Shown piece after piece: positions 1 through 9,284 of a stretch of 64,000 nt of DNA (position 1 is its first letter; each line of letters opens with the position of its first letter). Source of the stretch: Azospirillum fermentarium. Its GTDB lineage: Bacteria; Pseudomonadota; Alphaproteobacteria; Azospirillales; Azospirillaceae. The translations under genes and the position numbers were made by a program. The stretch spans positions 954,001 to 1,018,000 of the forward strand of contig NZ_JAOQNH010000001.1 of the NCBI RefSeq assembly GCF_025961205.1, written 5' to 3'. Under the pieces are notes generated by a model. That model did not search any database. It was not told where the DNA came from and saw only the letters and a program-made list of their open reading frames with translations.

Positions 1-1347
1 GGCGCCGATTTCGAACCGCCGGTGGAGCCGGGCGCCATTCCCGCCGCCGACGCCCGTCCGCGCGACACGGTGGAGCTGACCTCCGCCGGCACGCTGGGGG
101 AGGCGTCGGACGCCCCCCTCGATACCGATTTCGAGAACGTCTACGCCGACGACCGTTTTTCCGACGGCAGCGACGGCGGCAACGAGGTCTATGGCTCGTG
201 GTCGGAACGGGGCGGCGGCTTCGACGGCGACGACGCCAACCTGGAAGCCACCCTGTCGGGCAGCGTGTCGCTGCGCGACCATCTGACCGAACAGATGAAC
301 ATCGACCTGCCCGATCCGGGGGACCGGCTGGTCGGGCTGGCGCTGATCGATTCGCTGGACGAGGCCGGGTATCTGACCACCGATCCGCTGGCGCTGGCCG
401 AACAGTTGGGCTGCGAGCCGGCACGGATGGAACGGGTGCTGGCGGTGGTGCAGCGCTTCGACCCCTCGGGCATCTTCGCGCGCTCGCTGAAGGAATGTCT
501 GGCGATCCAGTTGCGGGAAAAGAACCGCCTGGACCCCGCCATGGCCGCGTTGCTGGACAATCTGGAGCTTCTGGCCGCCCGCAACCTGCCCGGCCTGATG
601 AAGGTCTGCGGCGTGGACGCCGAAGACATCGCGGATATGGTCGCGGAAATCCGCAAGCTGAATCCGAAGCCGGCGCTGGCCTTCGACCACACGCCGGCCC
701 AGCTCGTGACGCCCGACATCCTGATGCGCGCCAACCCCGGCGGCGGCTGGATCATCGACCTGAACCCCGACACCCTGCCGCGGGTGCTGGTCAACCAGCG
801 CTATTTCTCCCGCGTGTCGGGGGAGGTGAAGAACAAGGCGGAAAAGGATTACCTGGCCGAGCGCTTCCATTCCGCCAACTGGCTGGTCAAGTCGCTGCAC
901 CAGCGCGCCACCACCATTCTGAAGGTGGCGACCGAAATCGTGCGGCAGCAGGACGCCTTCTTCATTCACGGTGTCTCGCACCTGAAACCGCTGATCCTGC
1001 GCGACATCGCCGAGGTCATCGGCATGCACGAAAGCACCGTCAGCCGCGTGACCACCAACAAGTTCATGTCCACCCCCCGCGGGGTGTTCGAGCTGAAATA
1101 CTTCTTCACCTCCGCCATCCAGGGCTCGGACGGGCAGGCGGCCCATTCGGCGGAGGCCGTGCGCTACCGCATCAAGCAGATGATCGACGCCGAAGCGCCG
1201 GCCGAGGTGCTGTCGGACGATAAAATTGTGGAGATCCTCCAAAAGGAGGGGATCGACATTGCGCGCCGGACGGTGGCGAAGTATCGTGAAGCCATGCACA
1301 TTCCGTCCTCGGTCCAGAGGCGGCGTGCCAAGATGTCCCGGATGTAA
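1..1347 (+). CDS. rpoN: RNA polymerase sigma-54 factor RpoN (5' end outside window)
   Basis: Sigma-54 directs core RNA polymerase to -24/-12 promoters, which need an activator ATPase to open; typical targets are nitrogen genes. The frame is open from base 1 and the N-terminal activator-interacting region lies to the left of the window, so about 448 residues are seen. The core-binding part has the family pattern FDPSGIFARSLKECL. A helix-turn-helix follows (HESTVSRVTTNK), and the RpoN box ARRTVAKYRE sits near the C-terminus. hpf and ptsN follow on the same strand, the classic rpoN cluster that links sigma-54 to the nitrogen PTS. Identification is secure; only the start is missing. Confidence 0.96.
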   Translation, partial: GADFEPPVEPGAIPAADARPRDTVELTSAGTLGEASDAPLDTDFENVYADDRFSDGSDGGNEVYGSWSERGGGFDGDDANLEATLSGSVSLRDHLTEQMNIDLPDPGDRLVGLALIDSLDEAGYLTTDPLALAEQLGCEPARMERVLAVVQRFDPSGIFARSLKECLAIQLREKNRLDPAMAALLDNLELLAARNLPGLMKVCGVDAEDIADMVAEIRKLNPKPALAFDHTPAQLVTPDILMRANPGGGWIIDLNPDTLPRVLVNQRYFSRVSGEVKNKAEKDYLAERFHSANWLVKSLHQRATTILKVATEIVRQQDAFFIHGVSHLKPLILRDIAEVIGMHESTVSRVTTNKFMSTPRGVFELKYFFTSAIQGSDGQAAHSAEAVRYRIKQMIDAEAPAEVLSDDKIVEILQKEGIDIARRTVAKYREAMHIPSSVQRRRAKMSRM

Positions 1348-1373
1348 GGCAAAGCCGGGTTTTTGCGGTTTCG

Positions 1374-1403
1374 TTGACACATCCGGGAGGGCGCCACTAT
1401 GTT
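1374..1403 (+). promoter_or_regulatory. candidate sigma-70 promoter for hpf
   Basis: TTGACA (1374-1379), an 18-base spacer and TATGTT (1398-1403) lie in the rpoN-hpf gap, about 70 bases before the hpf start. This would let hpf be transcribed separately from rpoN. It is a motif match by eye. Confidence 0.5.
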
Positions 1404-1472
1404 CCCGGTCCGCACACGGTGGCGCACCATCAACATCCCCCTCATTGCGGATCTCACGCGGAAACATCCAAG

Positions 1473-2066
1473 ATGCAACTGACCGTCAAAGGCAAGCAGC
1501 TTGACGTGGGCGATGCCCTGCGCACCCACGTTGCCGACAGCCTGAACGCCGCCGTCGGCAAATATTTCACCAAGCCGTTGGAAGCGAACGTCGTTCTGTC
1601 GCGCGAAGCGCATCTGTTCAAGGCCGACATCCAGGTCCATGTCGGCCGCGGCATCATGGTGCAGAGTGCTGCTGAATCCGACCAGCCGTATCCCGCCTTC
1701 GACACCGCGTGCGAAAAGATCGCCAAGCGCCTGCGCCGCTATAAGAGCCGCCTGCGCAACCACCATGGTGCGGAAAACGGCGCCGAGGCGCTGCCCGCCC
1801 GCTATCAGATCCTGGAAGCCGAGGCCGACACCCACCATGTGGATGGTGAGGAAGTCGCCGAGGCCGTCCACCCGGTCGTCATCGCCGAAATGCAGACCCA
1901 GATCGAAACCCTGACGGTCAGCGAAGCGGTGATGCGCATGGAACTGGGCGAATTGCCGGCGCTGCTGTTCCGCAACCGCGCCCATGGGGGCGTCAACCTC
2001 GTCTACCGCCGCCGCGACGGAAACGTCGGCTGGGTGGATCCCGGTGCGGAACAGGCCGGCGCCTGA
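1473..2066 (+). CDS. hpf: long-form ribosome hibernation promoting factor
   Basis: Binds the 30S subunit in starved cells and drives formation of inactive 100S ribosome dimers. The 197-residue length matches the long form: an N-terminal HPF/YfiA fold (from MQLTVKGKQLDVGDALRTHV) and, after a linker, the C-terminal dimerising domain (VSEAVMRMELGELPALLFRN, then a VNLVYRRRDGNVGWVDP tail). The start at 1473 gives a normal N-terminus. An in-frame start at 1374 would add 33 non-conserved residues and would overlap the promoter candidate. It lies between rpoN and ptsN, its usual place in proteobacteria. Confidence 0.93.
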   Translation: MQLTVKGKQLDVGDALRTHVADSLNAAVGKYFTKPLEANVVLSREAHLFKADIQVHVGRGIMVQSAAESDQPYPAFDTACEKIAKRLRRYKSRLRNHHGAENGAEALPARYQILEAEADTHHVDGEEVAEAVHPVVIAEMQTQIETLTVSEAVMRMELGELPALLFRNRAHGGVNLVYRRRDGNVGWVDPGAEQAGA

Positions 2067-2116
2067 GAGTTCAGGCCCCGGATGTCTGGCTTCGGCCTTT
2101 AACGGTGCACACCGTC

Positions 2117-2575
2117 ATGCTCGATCTCATCACCCCGCACGCCATCATCGCCACCCTTCGGGCCGGTTCGAAGAAACAAGCCCTTCAGGAAATGGCCAGA
2201 CGGGCGGCGGACCTGACCGGCCAGCACGAACGGGCCGTCTTCGACGTCCTGCTCGAACGGGAACGGCTGGGAACCACCGGCGTGGGGCATGGCATCGCCA
2301 TCCCCCACGGCAAGCTGCCCGGCCTGGAGCGCGTCCACGGCGTGTTCGCCCGGCTGGAACGGCCGATCGACTTCGATGCGATCGACGAACAGCCCGTCGA
2401 TCTCATCTTCATGCTGCTGGCCCCGGAACAGGCGGGCGCCGACCACCTGAAGGCTTTGGCCCGCGTGTCCCGCCTGTTGCGGGACGCGGCGGTCTGCGAA
2501 AAGCTGCGCGGGTCGGAAAGCGCCGATGCCATCTATGCGCTGCTGACCCAGCAGGAAGCCAGCAACGCGGCCTGA
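2117..2575 (+). CDS. ptsN: nitrogen-regulatory PTS protein EIIA-Ntr
   Basis: Final phosphate acceptor of the nitrogen PTS (PtsP to NPr to PtsN). It regulates rather than transports, acting for example on potassium uptake and nitrogen or carbon balance. The fold is EIIA of the fructose-mannitol class, with the phosphorylated histidine in HGIAIPHGKL (about residue 64). The start at 2117 gives 152 residues and the usual MLDLITP beginning; GTG at 2105 is an alternative. Its partner kinase gene ptsP is also in this window, at 6806. A hairpin follows the stop codon. Confidence 0.94.
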   Translation: MLDLITPHAIIATLRAGSKKQALQEMARRAADLTGQHERAVFDVLLERERLGTTGVGHGIAIPHGKLPGLERVHGVFARLERPIDFDAIDEQPVDLIFMLLAPEQAGADHLKALARVSRLLRDAAVCEKLRGSESADAIYALLTQQEASNAA

Positions 2576-2588
2576 GACCTCTCCTCGC

Positions 2589-2610
2589 CCTCTCCCCTCC
2601 GGGGGAGAGG
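2589..2610 (+). terminator. hairpin after ptsN
   Basis: A 9-bp perfect stem (CCTCTCCCC / GGGGAGAGG) closed by TCCG lies 14 bases after the ptsN stop. No T-run follows, so it may be a weak terminator or an mRNA 3'-end stabiliser. Confidence 0.4.
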
Positions 2611-2655
2611 AGCAAGGCAATCGGATGAAGGACTTCAGAGATATATTAGGTTTTT

Positions 2656-2772
2656 CGTCATTCCCGCGAAGGCGGGAATCCAGTGCGCGCGTCTGCGCGC
2701 CATATGAGCCAGCGTGACTCATGTCGCCGCTATCGCGGCTCTTGCTGGATTCCCGCCTTCGCGGGAATGACG
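2656..2772. repeat. REP-like paired palindromic repeat
   Basis: Two 28-base arms, 2656-2683 and 2745-2772, are perfect inverted copies of each other. Each arm contains its own palindrome of the type TTCCCGCGAAGGCGGGAA. About 60 bases lie between them, with smaller palindromes (GCGCGC...GCGCGC and GCCGC-TAT-GCGGC). The ATTCCC-N8-GGGAAT core resembles the dRS3/REP-type repeats known from Neisseria and other proteobacteria. It occupies most of the ptsN-Uma2 gap (2576-2880); apart from the hairpin after ptsN nothing else was seen there. Confidence 0.8.
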
Positions 2773-2880
2773 ATAATCCTAGGTCTGGAAAAAAGACCTT
2801 TCACCCGATTGCCCGGGGGAGAGGAGCGTTGTTCCGCCTTTGCCATCGCTGCGGCCCGGCTGATGTGGTAACGTGTCCAC

Positions 2881-3450
2881 ATGTCGGAAGCTTTTGCGTA
2901 TTCCCGCATCCCGGTTGCGGATTACCTCCGCGCCGAACGCACCGCCGATGTCCGCCACGAATATGTGGATGGCGAAGTCTTTGCCATGGTCGGGGCATCC
3001 CGGCGGCACAACCATATCGGGGGAAATCTTTACATCGCCCTGCGCGCGGCAGCCGATCCGCGCGGCTGCGCGGTTTACAGCAACGACGTCAAGGTCCGCG
3101 TCGAGGCGGCCAACGCCTTCTATTACCCCGATCTGGTGGTGACCTGTGCGGCGGGCGACGATGACCCGTATGTGGTCCACGCCCCGTCCATCATCGTCGA
3201 GATCCTGTCCGACTCGACCGAGGCCATCGACCGGCGGGAGAAGCGGCTGAATTATCAGCGCCTCCCCAGCCTGACCGATCTGTTGCTGGTGGCCCAGGAC
3301 GAGCGGCGCATCGACCATTACCGCCGCGGTCCCGGCGGCTGGGACCATGTGGTCTACACCGGCGGCGCCGTTGTCCCGCTGGAAGGTCTCGGCGCCGCCC
3401 TGAGGCTGGAGGCGGTTTACGCCGGGTCCGGCACCGCCCAGCCCATGTAG
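2881..3450 (+). CDS. Uma2 family (DUF820) predicted PD-(D/E)XK nuclease
   Basis: A 189-residue protein of the Uma2 family, which has a restriction-endonuclease-like fold. Members are abundant in cyanobacteria and scattered elsewhere, and their biological role is not established. Visible family features are an HEYVDGEVFAM strand near the N-terminus, YYPDLVVTC (acidic active-site residue), and IIVEILSDST followed by a basic helix. It is a lone gene beside a REP-like repeat. Its last 34 bases overlap the 3' end of ubiG on the other strand. This suggests a later insertion that took its stop codon from ubiG sequence. Confidence 0.88.
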   Translation: MSEAFAYSRIPVADYLRAERTADVRHEYVDGEVFAMVGASRRHNHIGGNLYIALRAAADPRGCAVYSNDVKVRVEAANAFYYPDLVVTCAAGDDDPYVVHAPSIIVEILSDSTEAIDRREKRLNYQRLPSLTDLLLVAQDERRIDHYRRGPGGWDHVVYTGGAVVPLEGLGAALRLEAVYAGSGTAQPM

Positions 3451-4166
3451 TTCACGTCCAGATCCTTGGGGTTGAGGCGGAATTCGTCGGCGAACGGGGC
3501 ATAGGTCAGCCCGGTCAGCCCCTTCACCGCCAGCCCGTGGGTGCGCAGGTGGGCGGCGAATTCCGACGGGCGCAGGAAGCGGCGCCAGTCGTGGGTGCCG
3601 CGCGGCAGCCAGCGCAGGATGTATTCCGCCCCGACGATGCCGAGCGCGAAGGATTTCGCCGTGCGGTTCAGGGTGGCGAAGAACAGCAGCCCGCCGGGCT
3701 TGACCAGGGCGGCGCAGGATTTGACGAACAGGTCCACGTCGGCCACGTGCTCGATCACCTCCATGGCCAGCACCACGTCGAACTGCGCCCCTTCGGCCAC
3801 CAGCGCTTCCGACGTGGTGGCGCGGTACTGGGCGGATGCGCCGGTTTCGGCGGCGTGGGCGGCGGCGGTCTTGACGTTGCGTTCGGCGGCGTCCACCCCC
3901 AGCACGGCGGCCCCCATGCGCGACAGGGGTTCCGACAGCAACCCGCCACCGCAGCCGATGTCCACCAGCGACAGCCCGGACAGCGGCTGCGGCGCCAGCG
4001 CGTCGCGCCCGAAATGGGCGCACACGGTGTCGCGGATGTAGCCCAGGCGAATCGGGTTCAGCTTGTGCAGCGGCCGGAATTTGCCCGACGTGTCCCACCA
4101 TTCAGCGGCGATGGCGGAAAAACGGGCGATTTCGGCGGCATCGATGGTCCCGGCGGGGGCATTCAT
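3417..4166 (-). CDS. ubiG: ubiquinone biosynthesis O-methyltransferase UbiG
   Basis: Performs both SAM-dependent O-methylations of ubiquinone biosynthesis at the inner membrane. It has 249 residues, the normal length. The N-terminal WWDTSGKFRPLHKLNPIR is typical of UbiG. SAM motif I is VDIGCGGG (residues 68-75), and AMEVIEHV follows. The start is supported by AGGAAA seven bases upstream. It is divergent from lysC, with 159 bases between them, and its 3' end overlaps the convergent Uma2 gene. Confidence 0.95.
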   Translation of the reverse strand: MNAPAGTIDAAEIARFSAIAAEWWDTSGKFRPLHKLNPIRLGYIRDTVCAHFGRDALAPQPLSGLSLVDIGCGGGLLSEPLSRMGAAVLGVDAAERNVKTAAAHAAETGASAQYRATTSEALVAEGAQFDVVLAMEVIEHVADVDLFVKSCAALVKPGGLLFFATLNRTAKSFALGIVGAEYILRWLPRGTHDWRRFLRPSEFAAHLRTHGLAVKGLTGLTYAPFADEFRLNPKDLDVNYMGWAVPDPA

Positions 4167-4325
4167 GGGAATTTTCCTGTAGGCTTTGAGTCGGATTGAC
4201 GCGCCGGGCGCCTTGCTTCATCCCGGCTTCACGGAGTATGGATACGCCGCCCCGCGCCGGCAACGGTGGAGCGGGGGGTCTGGCCATGCCGGCCTGTGGC
4301 CGCCGGCGGAAAGTGGTGTGAGGGA

Positions 4326-5561
4326 ATGGCGCGGATCGTCATGAAGTTCGGCGGCACGTCGGTGGGCGACGTCGAGCGGATCAAGAACGTTGCTCGCAAG
4401 GTCGAGCAGGAAGTCAAGGCCGGCCATCAGGTGGCCGTCGTGGTGTCCGCCATGTCCGGCGTCACCAACCAGTTGGTCAAGCACTGCAACGACATCGACA
4501 AGCTGCACGACGCCCGCGAATACGACGCGGTGGTGGCGTCGGGCGAACAGGTCACCACCGGCCTGTTGGCGATCGCCTTGCAGTCCATCGGCATCCCCGC
4601 CCGCTCGTGGCAGGGCTGGCAGGTGCCGATCCGCACCGACGATACCCATTCCAAGGCGCGCATCGTGTCCATCGACACGACCGAGCTGGAAAAGCGCATG
4701 TCCACCGGCGAAGTCGCCGTGGTTGCCGGCTTCCAGGGCGTGACCGACGAGAACCGTCTCAGCACGCTGGGCCGTGGCGGGTCGGACACGTCGGCGGTGG
4801 CGCTGGCGGCGGCGGTGAAGGCCGAGCGCTGCGACATCTACACCGACGTGGACGGCGTCTACACCACCGATCCCCGCATCGTGAACAAGGCGCGCAAGCT
4901 GACCAAGGTCACGTACGAGGAAATGCTGGAGATGGCGTCGCTGGGCGCCAAGGTGCTCCAGACCCGTTCGGTGGAAATGGCGATGAATCACCGGGTGCGC
5001 GTGCAGGTGCTGTCCAGCTTCGAAGCGGCGGCCGGCAGCGACATCCCCGGAACCCTGGTTGTTGACGAGGACGAGATCGTGGAAAAGGAAGTGGTGAGCG
5101 GCATTGCCTACAGCCGCGACGAGGCGAAGATCACGCTGATCGGCGTTGAGGACCGTCCGGGTGTGGCCGCGGCCATCTTCGGCCCCCTGACCGACGCCGC
5201 GATCAACGTGGACATGATCGTCCAGAACATCTCGGAAGACGGCAAGTCCACCGACATGACCTTCACGGTGGGCAAGGCCGACGTGGCCCGCGCCGTCAAG
5301 GTGCTGGAAGAGGCCAAGGGCGCGCTGAACTTCCAGCGTCTGCTGTCCGATTCCAACGTGGTCAAGGTGTCGGTCATCGGTGTCGGCATGCGCAGCCACG
5401 CCGGGGTCGCCCAGCGCATGTTCAAGGCGCTGGCCGACAAGGGCATCAACATCCAGGTGATCTCCACCTCGGAAATCAAGATCAGCGTGCTGATCGCCGA
5501 GGAGTACACCGAACTGGCGCTGCGCTCGCTGCACACCGCCTACGGCCTGGACGCGGCCTGA
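4326..5561 (+). CDS. lysC: aspartate kinase
   Basis: Phosphorylates aspartate, the first step to lysine, threonine and methionine and to diaminopimelate for the cell wall. It has 411 residues: an N-terminal kinase domain starting MARIVMKFGGTSVG, with GRGGSDTSAVAL and YTDVDGVYTTDPRI, then two C-terminal ACT domains (from about residue 265) that carry feedback inhibition. ATG at 4326 begins exactly at the conserved N-terminus; an upstream in-frame start at 4266 adds nothing conserved. The nitronate monooxygenase gene follows after 16 bases, probably in one operon. Confidence 0.96.
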   Translation: MARIVMKFGGTSVGDVERIKNVARKVEQEVKAGHQVAVVVSAMSGVTNQLVKHCNDIDKLHDAREYDAVVASGEQVTTGLLAIALQSIGIPARSWQGWQVPIRTDDTHSKARIVSIDTTELEKRMSTGEVAVVAGFQGVTDENRLSTLGRGGSDTSAVALAAAVKAERCDIYTDVDGVYTTDPRIVNKARKLTKVTYEEMLEMASLGAKVLQTRSVEMAMNHRVRVQVLSSFEAAAGSDIPGTLVVDEDEIVEKEVVSGIAYSRDEAKITLIGVEDRPGVAAAIFGPLTDAAINVDMIVQNISEDGKSTDMTFTVGKADVARAVKVLEEAKGALNFQRLLSDSNVVKVSVIGVGMRSHAGVAQRMFKALADKGINIQVISTSEIKISVLIAEEYTELALRSLHTAYGLDAA

Positions 5562-5577
5562 TCGGGGGAGCCGGTTC

Positions 5578-6615
5578 ATGACCGACGCAAAGGGACGGGA
5601 CCGGCTCGACCACCTGTGGCGCCGGGGCCGGGAATTTCTCGGCTCCGCCACCGCCATCATGGGCGGCGGCATGACCTGGGTGTCGGAACGGCATCTGGTG
5701 TCGGCGATTTCCAACGCCGGCGGTTTCGGCGTGCTGGCCTGCGGCTCCATGGGGCCGCAGGCGCTGGCCGCCGAGATCGTGGCCACCCGCACGCTGACCG
5801 ACCGGCCCTTCGGCGTCAACCTCATCAACGTCCATCCCGAACTTGAGGCGTTGACCGGCGTGTGCCGCGATCTGGCGGTGTCCCACGTGGTCATCGCCGG
5901 GGGCATGCCGTCGGGGGCGACCATCCAGCGGCTGAAGGACGGCGGGGCGAAGGTTCTGGCCTTTCCCCCCACCGCGGTCATCGCCCGCCGCCTGGTGCGC
6001 CAGGGGGTGGACGCGCTCATCATCGAAGGCAGCGAGGCCGGCGGCCACATCGGCCCGGTCAGCACCACGGTGCTGGCGCAGGAGATCCTGCCCGACGTGC
6101 GCGAGGTGCCGGTGTTCGTGGCCGGAGGCATCGGCCGGGGGGAGGCGATCGCGTCCTTCCTGGAGTTGGGGGCGGCGGGGGTGCAGCTCGGCACCCGTTT
6201 CGTCTGCGCCACCGAAAGCATCGCGCACCCCAACATGAAGCAGGCGTTCATCAAGGCTTCCGCCCGCGACGCGCAGGCGTCGGTGCAGGTGGACGCCCGC
6301 CTGCCGGTCCAGCCGGTGCGCGCACTGGCCAACGACGGCACCCGCCGTTTCCTGGAGCTTCAGCGCACGCTGGCCGCCCGCGTGGACGCCGGCACCATCA
6401 CGCGCGAGGCCGCCCAGCTTGAGATCGAGCATTACTGGGCCGGCGCGCTCCGCCGCGCGGTGATGGACGGCGACGTGGACAGCGGCTCGCTGATGGCCGG
6501 CCAGTCGGTGGGCATGGTCACCCGCGAACAGCCCGCCGCCGAGATCATCGCCGAACTTGTGACTCAGGCCGCCGCCAGCCTCGGCCGGCGGTTTGCTTCG
6601 GAATCAGCCGGGTAA
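5578..6615 (+). CDS. nitronate monooxygenase family flavoprotein
   Basis: An FMN-binding TIM-barrel protein of the 2-nitropropane dioxygenase group (345 residues). Such enzymes oxidise alkyl nitronates; the same fold includes the enoyl-ACP reductase FabK. Visible features are the N-terminal GGGMTWVSERHLVSAISNAGG, the catalytic-region EGSEAGGHIG, and the phosphate-binding FVAGGIGRG and GAAGVQLGTRF. GGGGGAG precedes the ATG, which lies 16 bases after lysC. Pairing with lysC and ptsP is shared synteny rather than a pathway link. The true substrate cannot be read from sequence. Confidence 0.88.
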   Translation: MTDAKGRDRLDHLWRRGREFLGSATAIMGGGMTWVSERHLVSAISNAGGFGVLACGSMGPQALAAEIVATRTLTDRPFGVNLINVHPELEALTGVCRDLAVSHVVIAGGMPSGATIQRLKDGGAKVLAFPPTAVIARRLVRQGVDALIIEGSEAGGHIGPVSTTVLAQEILPDVREVPVFVAGGIGRGEAIASFLELGAAGVQLGTRFVCATESIAHPNMKQAFIKASARDAQASVQVDARLPVQPVRALANDGTRRFLELQRTLAARVDAGTITREAAQLEIEHYWAGALRRAVMDGDVDSGSLMAGQSVGMVTREQPAAEIIAELVTQAAASLGRRFASESAG

Positions 6616-6805
6616 CGCTTTTTTGCTGCGTAGGTGGCGGTGAAACCATGTCACCACCGGCAGCCATCCTATATCTTGGCCCGACGCCGGTTGCGGTTCC
6701 GCCGCCGGGATGGTTCCCCTCGCGCGATGGTGTGCCCGCCGATGACATATTCCGTCAGGCAAACGTCCCTTGCAATTCCGGGTCGCGTGTGGAAGGAAGC
6801 CGGGC

Positions 6806-9088
6806 ATGGTTGATACGAGCGATACCATGACCTTCGACGGAGCGGCGGCGCGGCGGCTGCTGGCGCGGCTGCGCGACATCATGGCCGGGTCCGGCACCGG
6901 ACAGGACCGGCTGGACAAGATCGTTACCCTGATCGGCGCCGAGATGCGCGCCGACGTGTGCTCGTGCTACGTCATGCGCGCGGGCGAGGTGCTGGAGCTG
7001 TTCGCCACCGAGGGGCTGAACAAGACCGCCGTCCACAACACCCGCCTGCGGGTGGGCGAGGGCATCGTCGGCGACATCGCGGCCCAGGCGCGGCCGTCGG
7101 CCTTCGACAACGCCCCGGCCCATCCCAGCTTCGCCTACCGCCCGGAAACCGGCGAAGACCCGTTCCAGTCGCTGGCCGGCGTGCCGATCCTGCGCGGCGG
7201 CAAGGTGCGCGGCGTGCTGGTCATCCAGCACAAGGACCGCCGCGCCTACGCCGAAGAGGAGCTGGAAACCCTCCAGACCATCGCCATGGTGGTGGCCGAG
7301 CTGGTGGCCCAGGCCGAGCTGGTCAGCCCGCAGGAGGTGTTCTCCACCGGCGACGTGGCGCTGATGCCGGCGCGGCTGGCCGGTATCGCGCTCAACCCCG
7401 GCCTGGCCAAGGGGGCGGCGGTCATCCACCGCCCGCAACTGACCATCCGCCAGGTGGTGGCCGAGGACACCGACCGCGAGCAGGAGCGGCTGAACGAGGC
7501 GCTGGCCGCCATGCATTCGGCCATCGACGCCCTGCTGGCCACGCTGACCCGTGCGGGGCTGGGCGAATCGCGGGACATCCTGGAAACCTACCGCATGTTC
7601 GCCGAGGACCGCGGGTGGCTGTCGCGCATCCGCGAGGCGATCCGCATGGGCCTGACGGCGGAAGCGGCGGTGCAGCAGGTGCAGAACGACACCCGCGCCC
7701 GCATGAGCCATCTGACCGATCCCTACATCCGGGAACGGCTGATGGATCTGGAGGATCTGACCAACCGGCTTCAGCTTCATCTGGCCGGGCGCAAGCCGGA
7801 GGCGGAGACCGCCGCCCTCCCCGACGAGCTGGTGCTGGTGGCCCGGTCCATGGGGCCGGCGGAATTGCTGGATTACGACCAGCGGCGGCTGAAGGCGCTG
7901 ATCCTGGAGGAAGGCTCGCCGTCCAGCCACGTGGCCATCGTCGCCCGCGCGCTCGACATCCCGGTGGTGCAGGTGGCCGACGCCATGAACCGGATCGAGC
8001 CGCTGGACCCGCTGATCGTGGACGGCGACCACGCCACCGTCTTCGTCCGCCCGGCCGAAGACATCCAGATGGCGTTTGCCCAGAGCATGGAGATGCGCGA
8101 GCAGCGCGAACAGATGTTCGCCACCGTGCGCAACAAGCCCTCGGTCACCCGCGACGGGGCGCCGGTCTCCATCCAGTTGAACTGCGGCCTGCTGATCGAC
8201 CTGGGGCATCTGAAGGCCAGCGGGGCCGAGGGGATCGGGCTGTACCGCACCGAAATCCCCTTCATGGTGCGCTCGTCATACCCCGACGTGCAGGCGCAGA
8301 CCGAGCTTTACGCCCGCATCATGGACGAGGCGGGCGACAAGCCCGTGGTCTTCCGCACCCTGGACGTGGGCGGCGACAAGGTGCTGCCCTACATCGCCGG
8401 CGGCGACGAGGAGAACCCGGCGCTGGGCTGGCGGGCGTTGCGCATCGGGCTGGACCATCCGTCGCTGCTGCGCCAGCAGTTGCGCGCCTTGCTGCGCGCC
8501 GCTTCGGGCCGCCCGCTGTCGGTGATGTTCCCCATGGTGGCCGAGGTGGCGGAGCTGATCCAGGCGCAGAACCTGCTGGACATGGAGCTGAAGCGCCTGC
8601 CCGCCGACGGGTACGAGCCGCCGTCGCGCCTGCGCCGCGGGGCGATGATCGAGGTGCCGTCGCTGCTGTTCCAGCTTCCCTCCCTGCTGCCGCGGGTGGA
8701 TTTCGTGTCGGTGGGGTCCAACGATCTGGCCCAGTACGTCTTCGCCAGCGACCGCGGCAACCCGCGCACCGCCACCCGCTACGACCCGCTGTCGCCGGCC
8801 ATGCTGTCGCTGCTCAAGCGGCTGGTGGAGGAGTGCCGGGTCTACAACGTGCCGCTGTCCCTGTGCGGCGAGATGGCGGGGCGCCCGCTGGACGCCATGG
8901 CGCTGATCGGCATCGGTTTCCGCACCCTGTCCATGTCGCCGCCGTCGGTGGGGCCGGTGAAGACCATGCTGCGCTCGCTGGATGCCGGTGCCTTGCGCCA
9001 GTACATCAACAGCCTGCTGGCCGGTGCCGACCACAGTCTGCGGCCCAAGCTGCGCGCCTTCGCCATGGACCACGGGGTGCTGCTGTAG
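6806..9088 (+). CDS. ptsP: nitrogen PTS enzyme I, PtsP (GAF + PTS EI)
   Basis: Takes phosphate from PEP and passes it through NPr to PtsN. The 760-residue protein has an N-terminal GAF domain (about 20-165), which in E. coli senses glutamine. The EI N-terminal domain follows, with the phospho-histidine at about residue 375 in SPSSHVAIVARAL. The PEP-binding barrel comes last, with YRTEIPFM, DVGGDKVLPY, FVSVGSNDLAQY and the active cysteine of LCGEMAG. GGAAGGAAG upstream supports ATG 6806. A hairpin follows the stop. ptsN at 2117 is its downstream partner. Confidence 0.95.
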   Translation: MVDTSDTMTFDGAAARRLLARLRDIMAGSGTGQDRLDKIVTLIGAEMRADVCSCYVMRAGEVLELFATEGLNKTAVHNTRLRVGEGIVGDIAAQARPSAFDNAPAHPSFAYRPETGEDPFQSLAGVPILRGGKVRGVLVIQHKDRRAYAEEELETLQTIAMVVAELVAQAELVSPQEVFSTGDVALMPARLAGIALNPGLAKGAAVIHRPQLTIRQVVAEDTDREQERLNEALAAMHSAIDALLATLTRAGLGESRDILETYRMFAEDRGWLSRIREAIRMGLTAEAAVQQVQNDTRARMSHLTDPYIRERLMDLEDLTNRLQLHLAGRKPEAETAALPDELVLVARSMGPAELLDYDQRRLKALILEEGSPSSHVAIVARALDIPVVQVADAMNRIEPLDPLIVDGDHATVFVRPAEDIQMAFAQSMEMREQREQMFATVRNKPSVTRDGAPVSIQLNCGLLIDLGHLKASGAEGIGLYRTEIPFMVRSSYPDVQAQTELYARIMDEAGDKPVVFRTLDVGGDKVLPYIAGGDEENPALGWRALRIGLDHPSLLRQQLRALLRAASGRPLSVMFPMVAEVAELIQAQNLLDMELKRLPADGYEPPSRLRRGAMIEVPSLLFQLPSLLPRVDFVSVGSNDLAQYVFASDRGNPRTATRYDPLSPAMLSLLKRLVEECRVYNVPLSLCGEMAGRPLDAMALIGIGFRTLSMSPPSVGPVKTMLRSLDAGALRQYINSLLAGADHSLRPKLRAFAMDHGVLL

Positions 9089-9114
9089 GCTGGCAGCGAA
9101 GTCCGGTTGACAGG

Positions 9115-9143
9115 CCCTCTCCCCGGCCGGCGGCGAGAGAGGG
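9115..9143 (+). terminator. hairpin after ptsP
   Basis: CCCTCTC (9115-9121) pairs with GAGAGGG (9137-9143) 27 bases after the ptsP stop, with a GC-rich inner arm (CCGGCCGGCGG). There is no T-run; a probable but weak transcript end. Confidence 0.35.
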
Positions 9144-9284
9144 ATTGCCCGGCGTTGCTAAGTGGGTTCGCCGACGGGGCAGGGGCGCCCGGCTTGCGCC
9201 GCCGGGGCGTTCGGGCGCATAACGGGGGGCCCCGCCGGCGGCGGACGCATCCGGGTACACGACACCTCTGGGCAAGACACGGCC

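Noticed and set aside
4218-6341. A 707-codon open frame antisense to lysC and the nitronate monooxygenase gene
   Set aside because: It spans two well-identified genes and has low-complexity composition.
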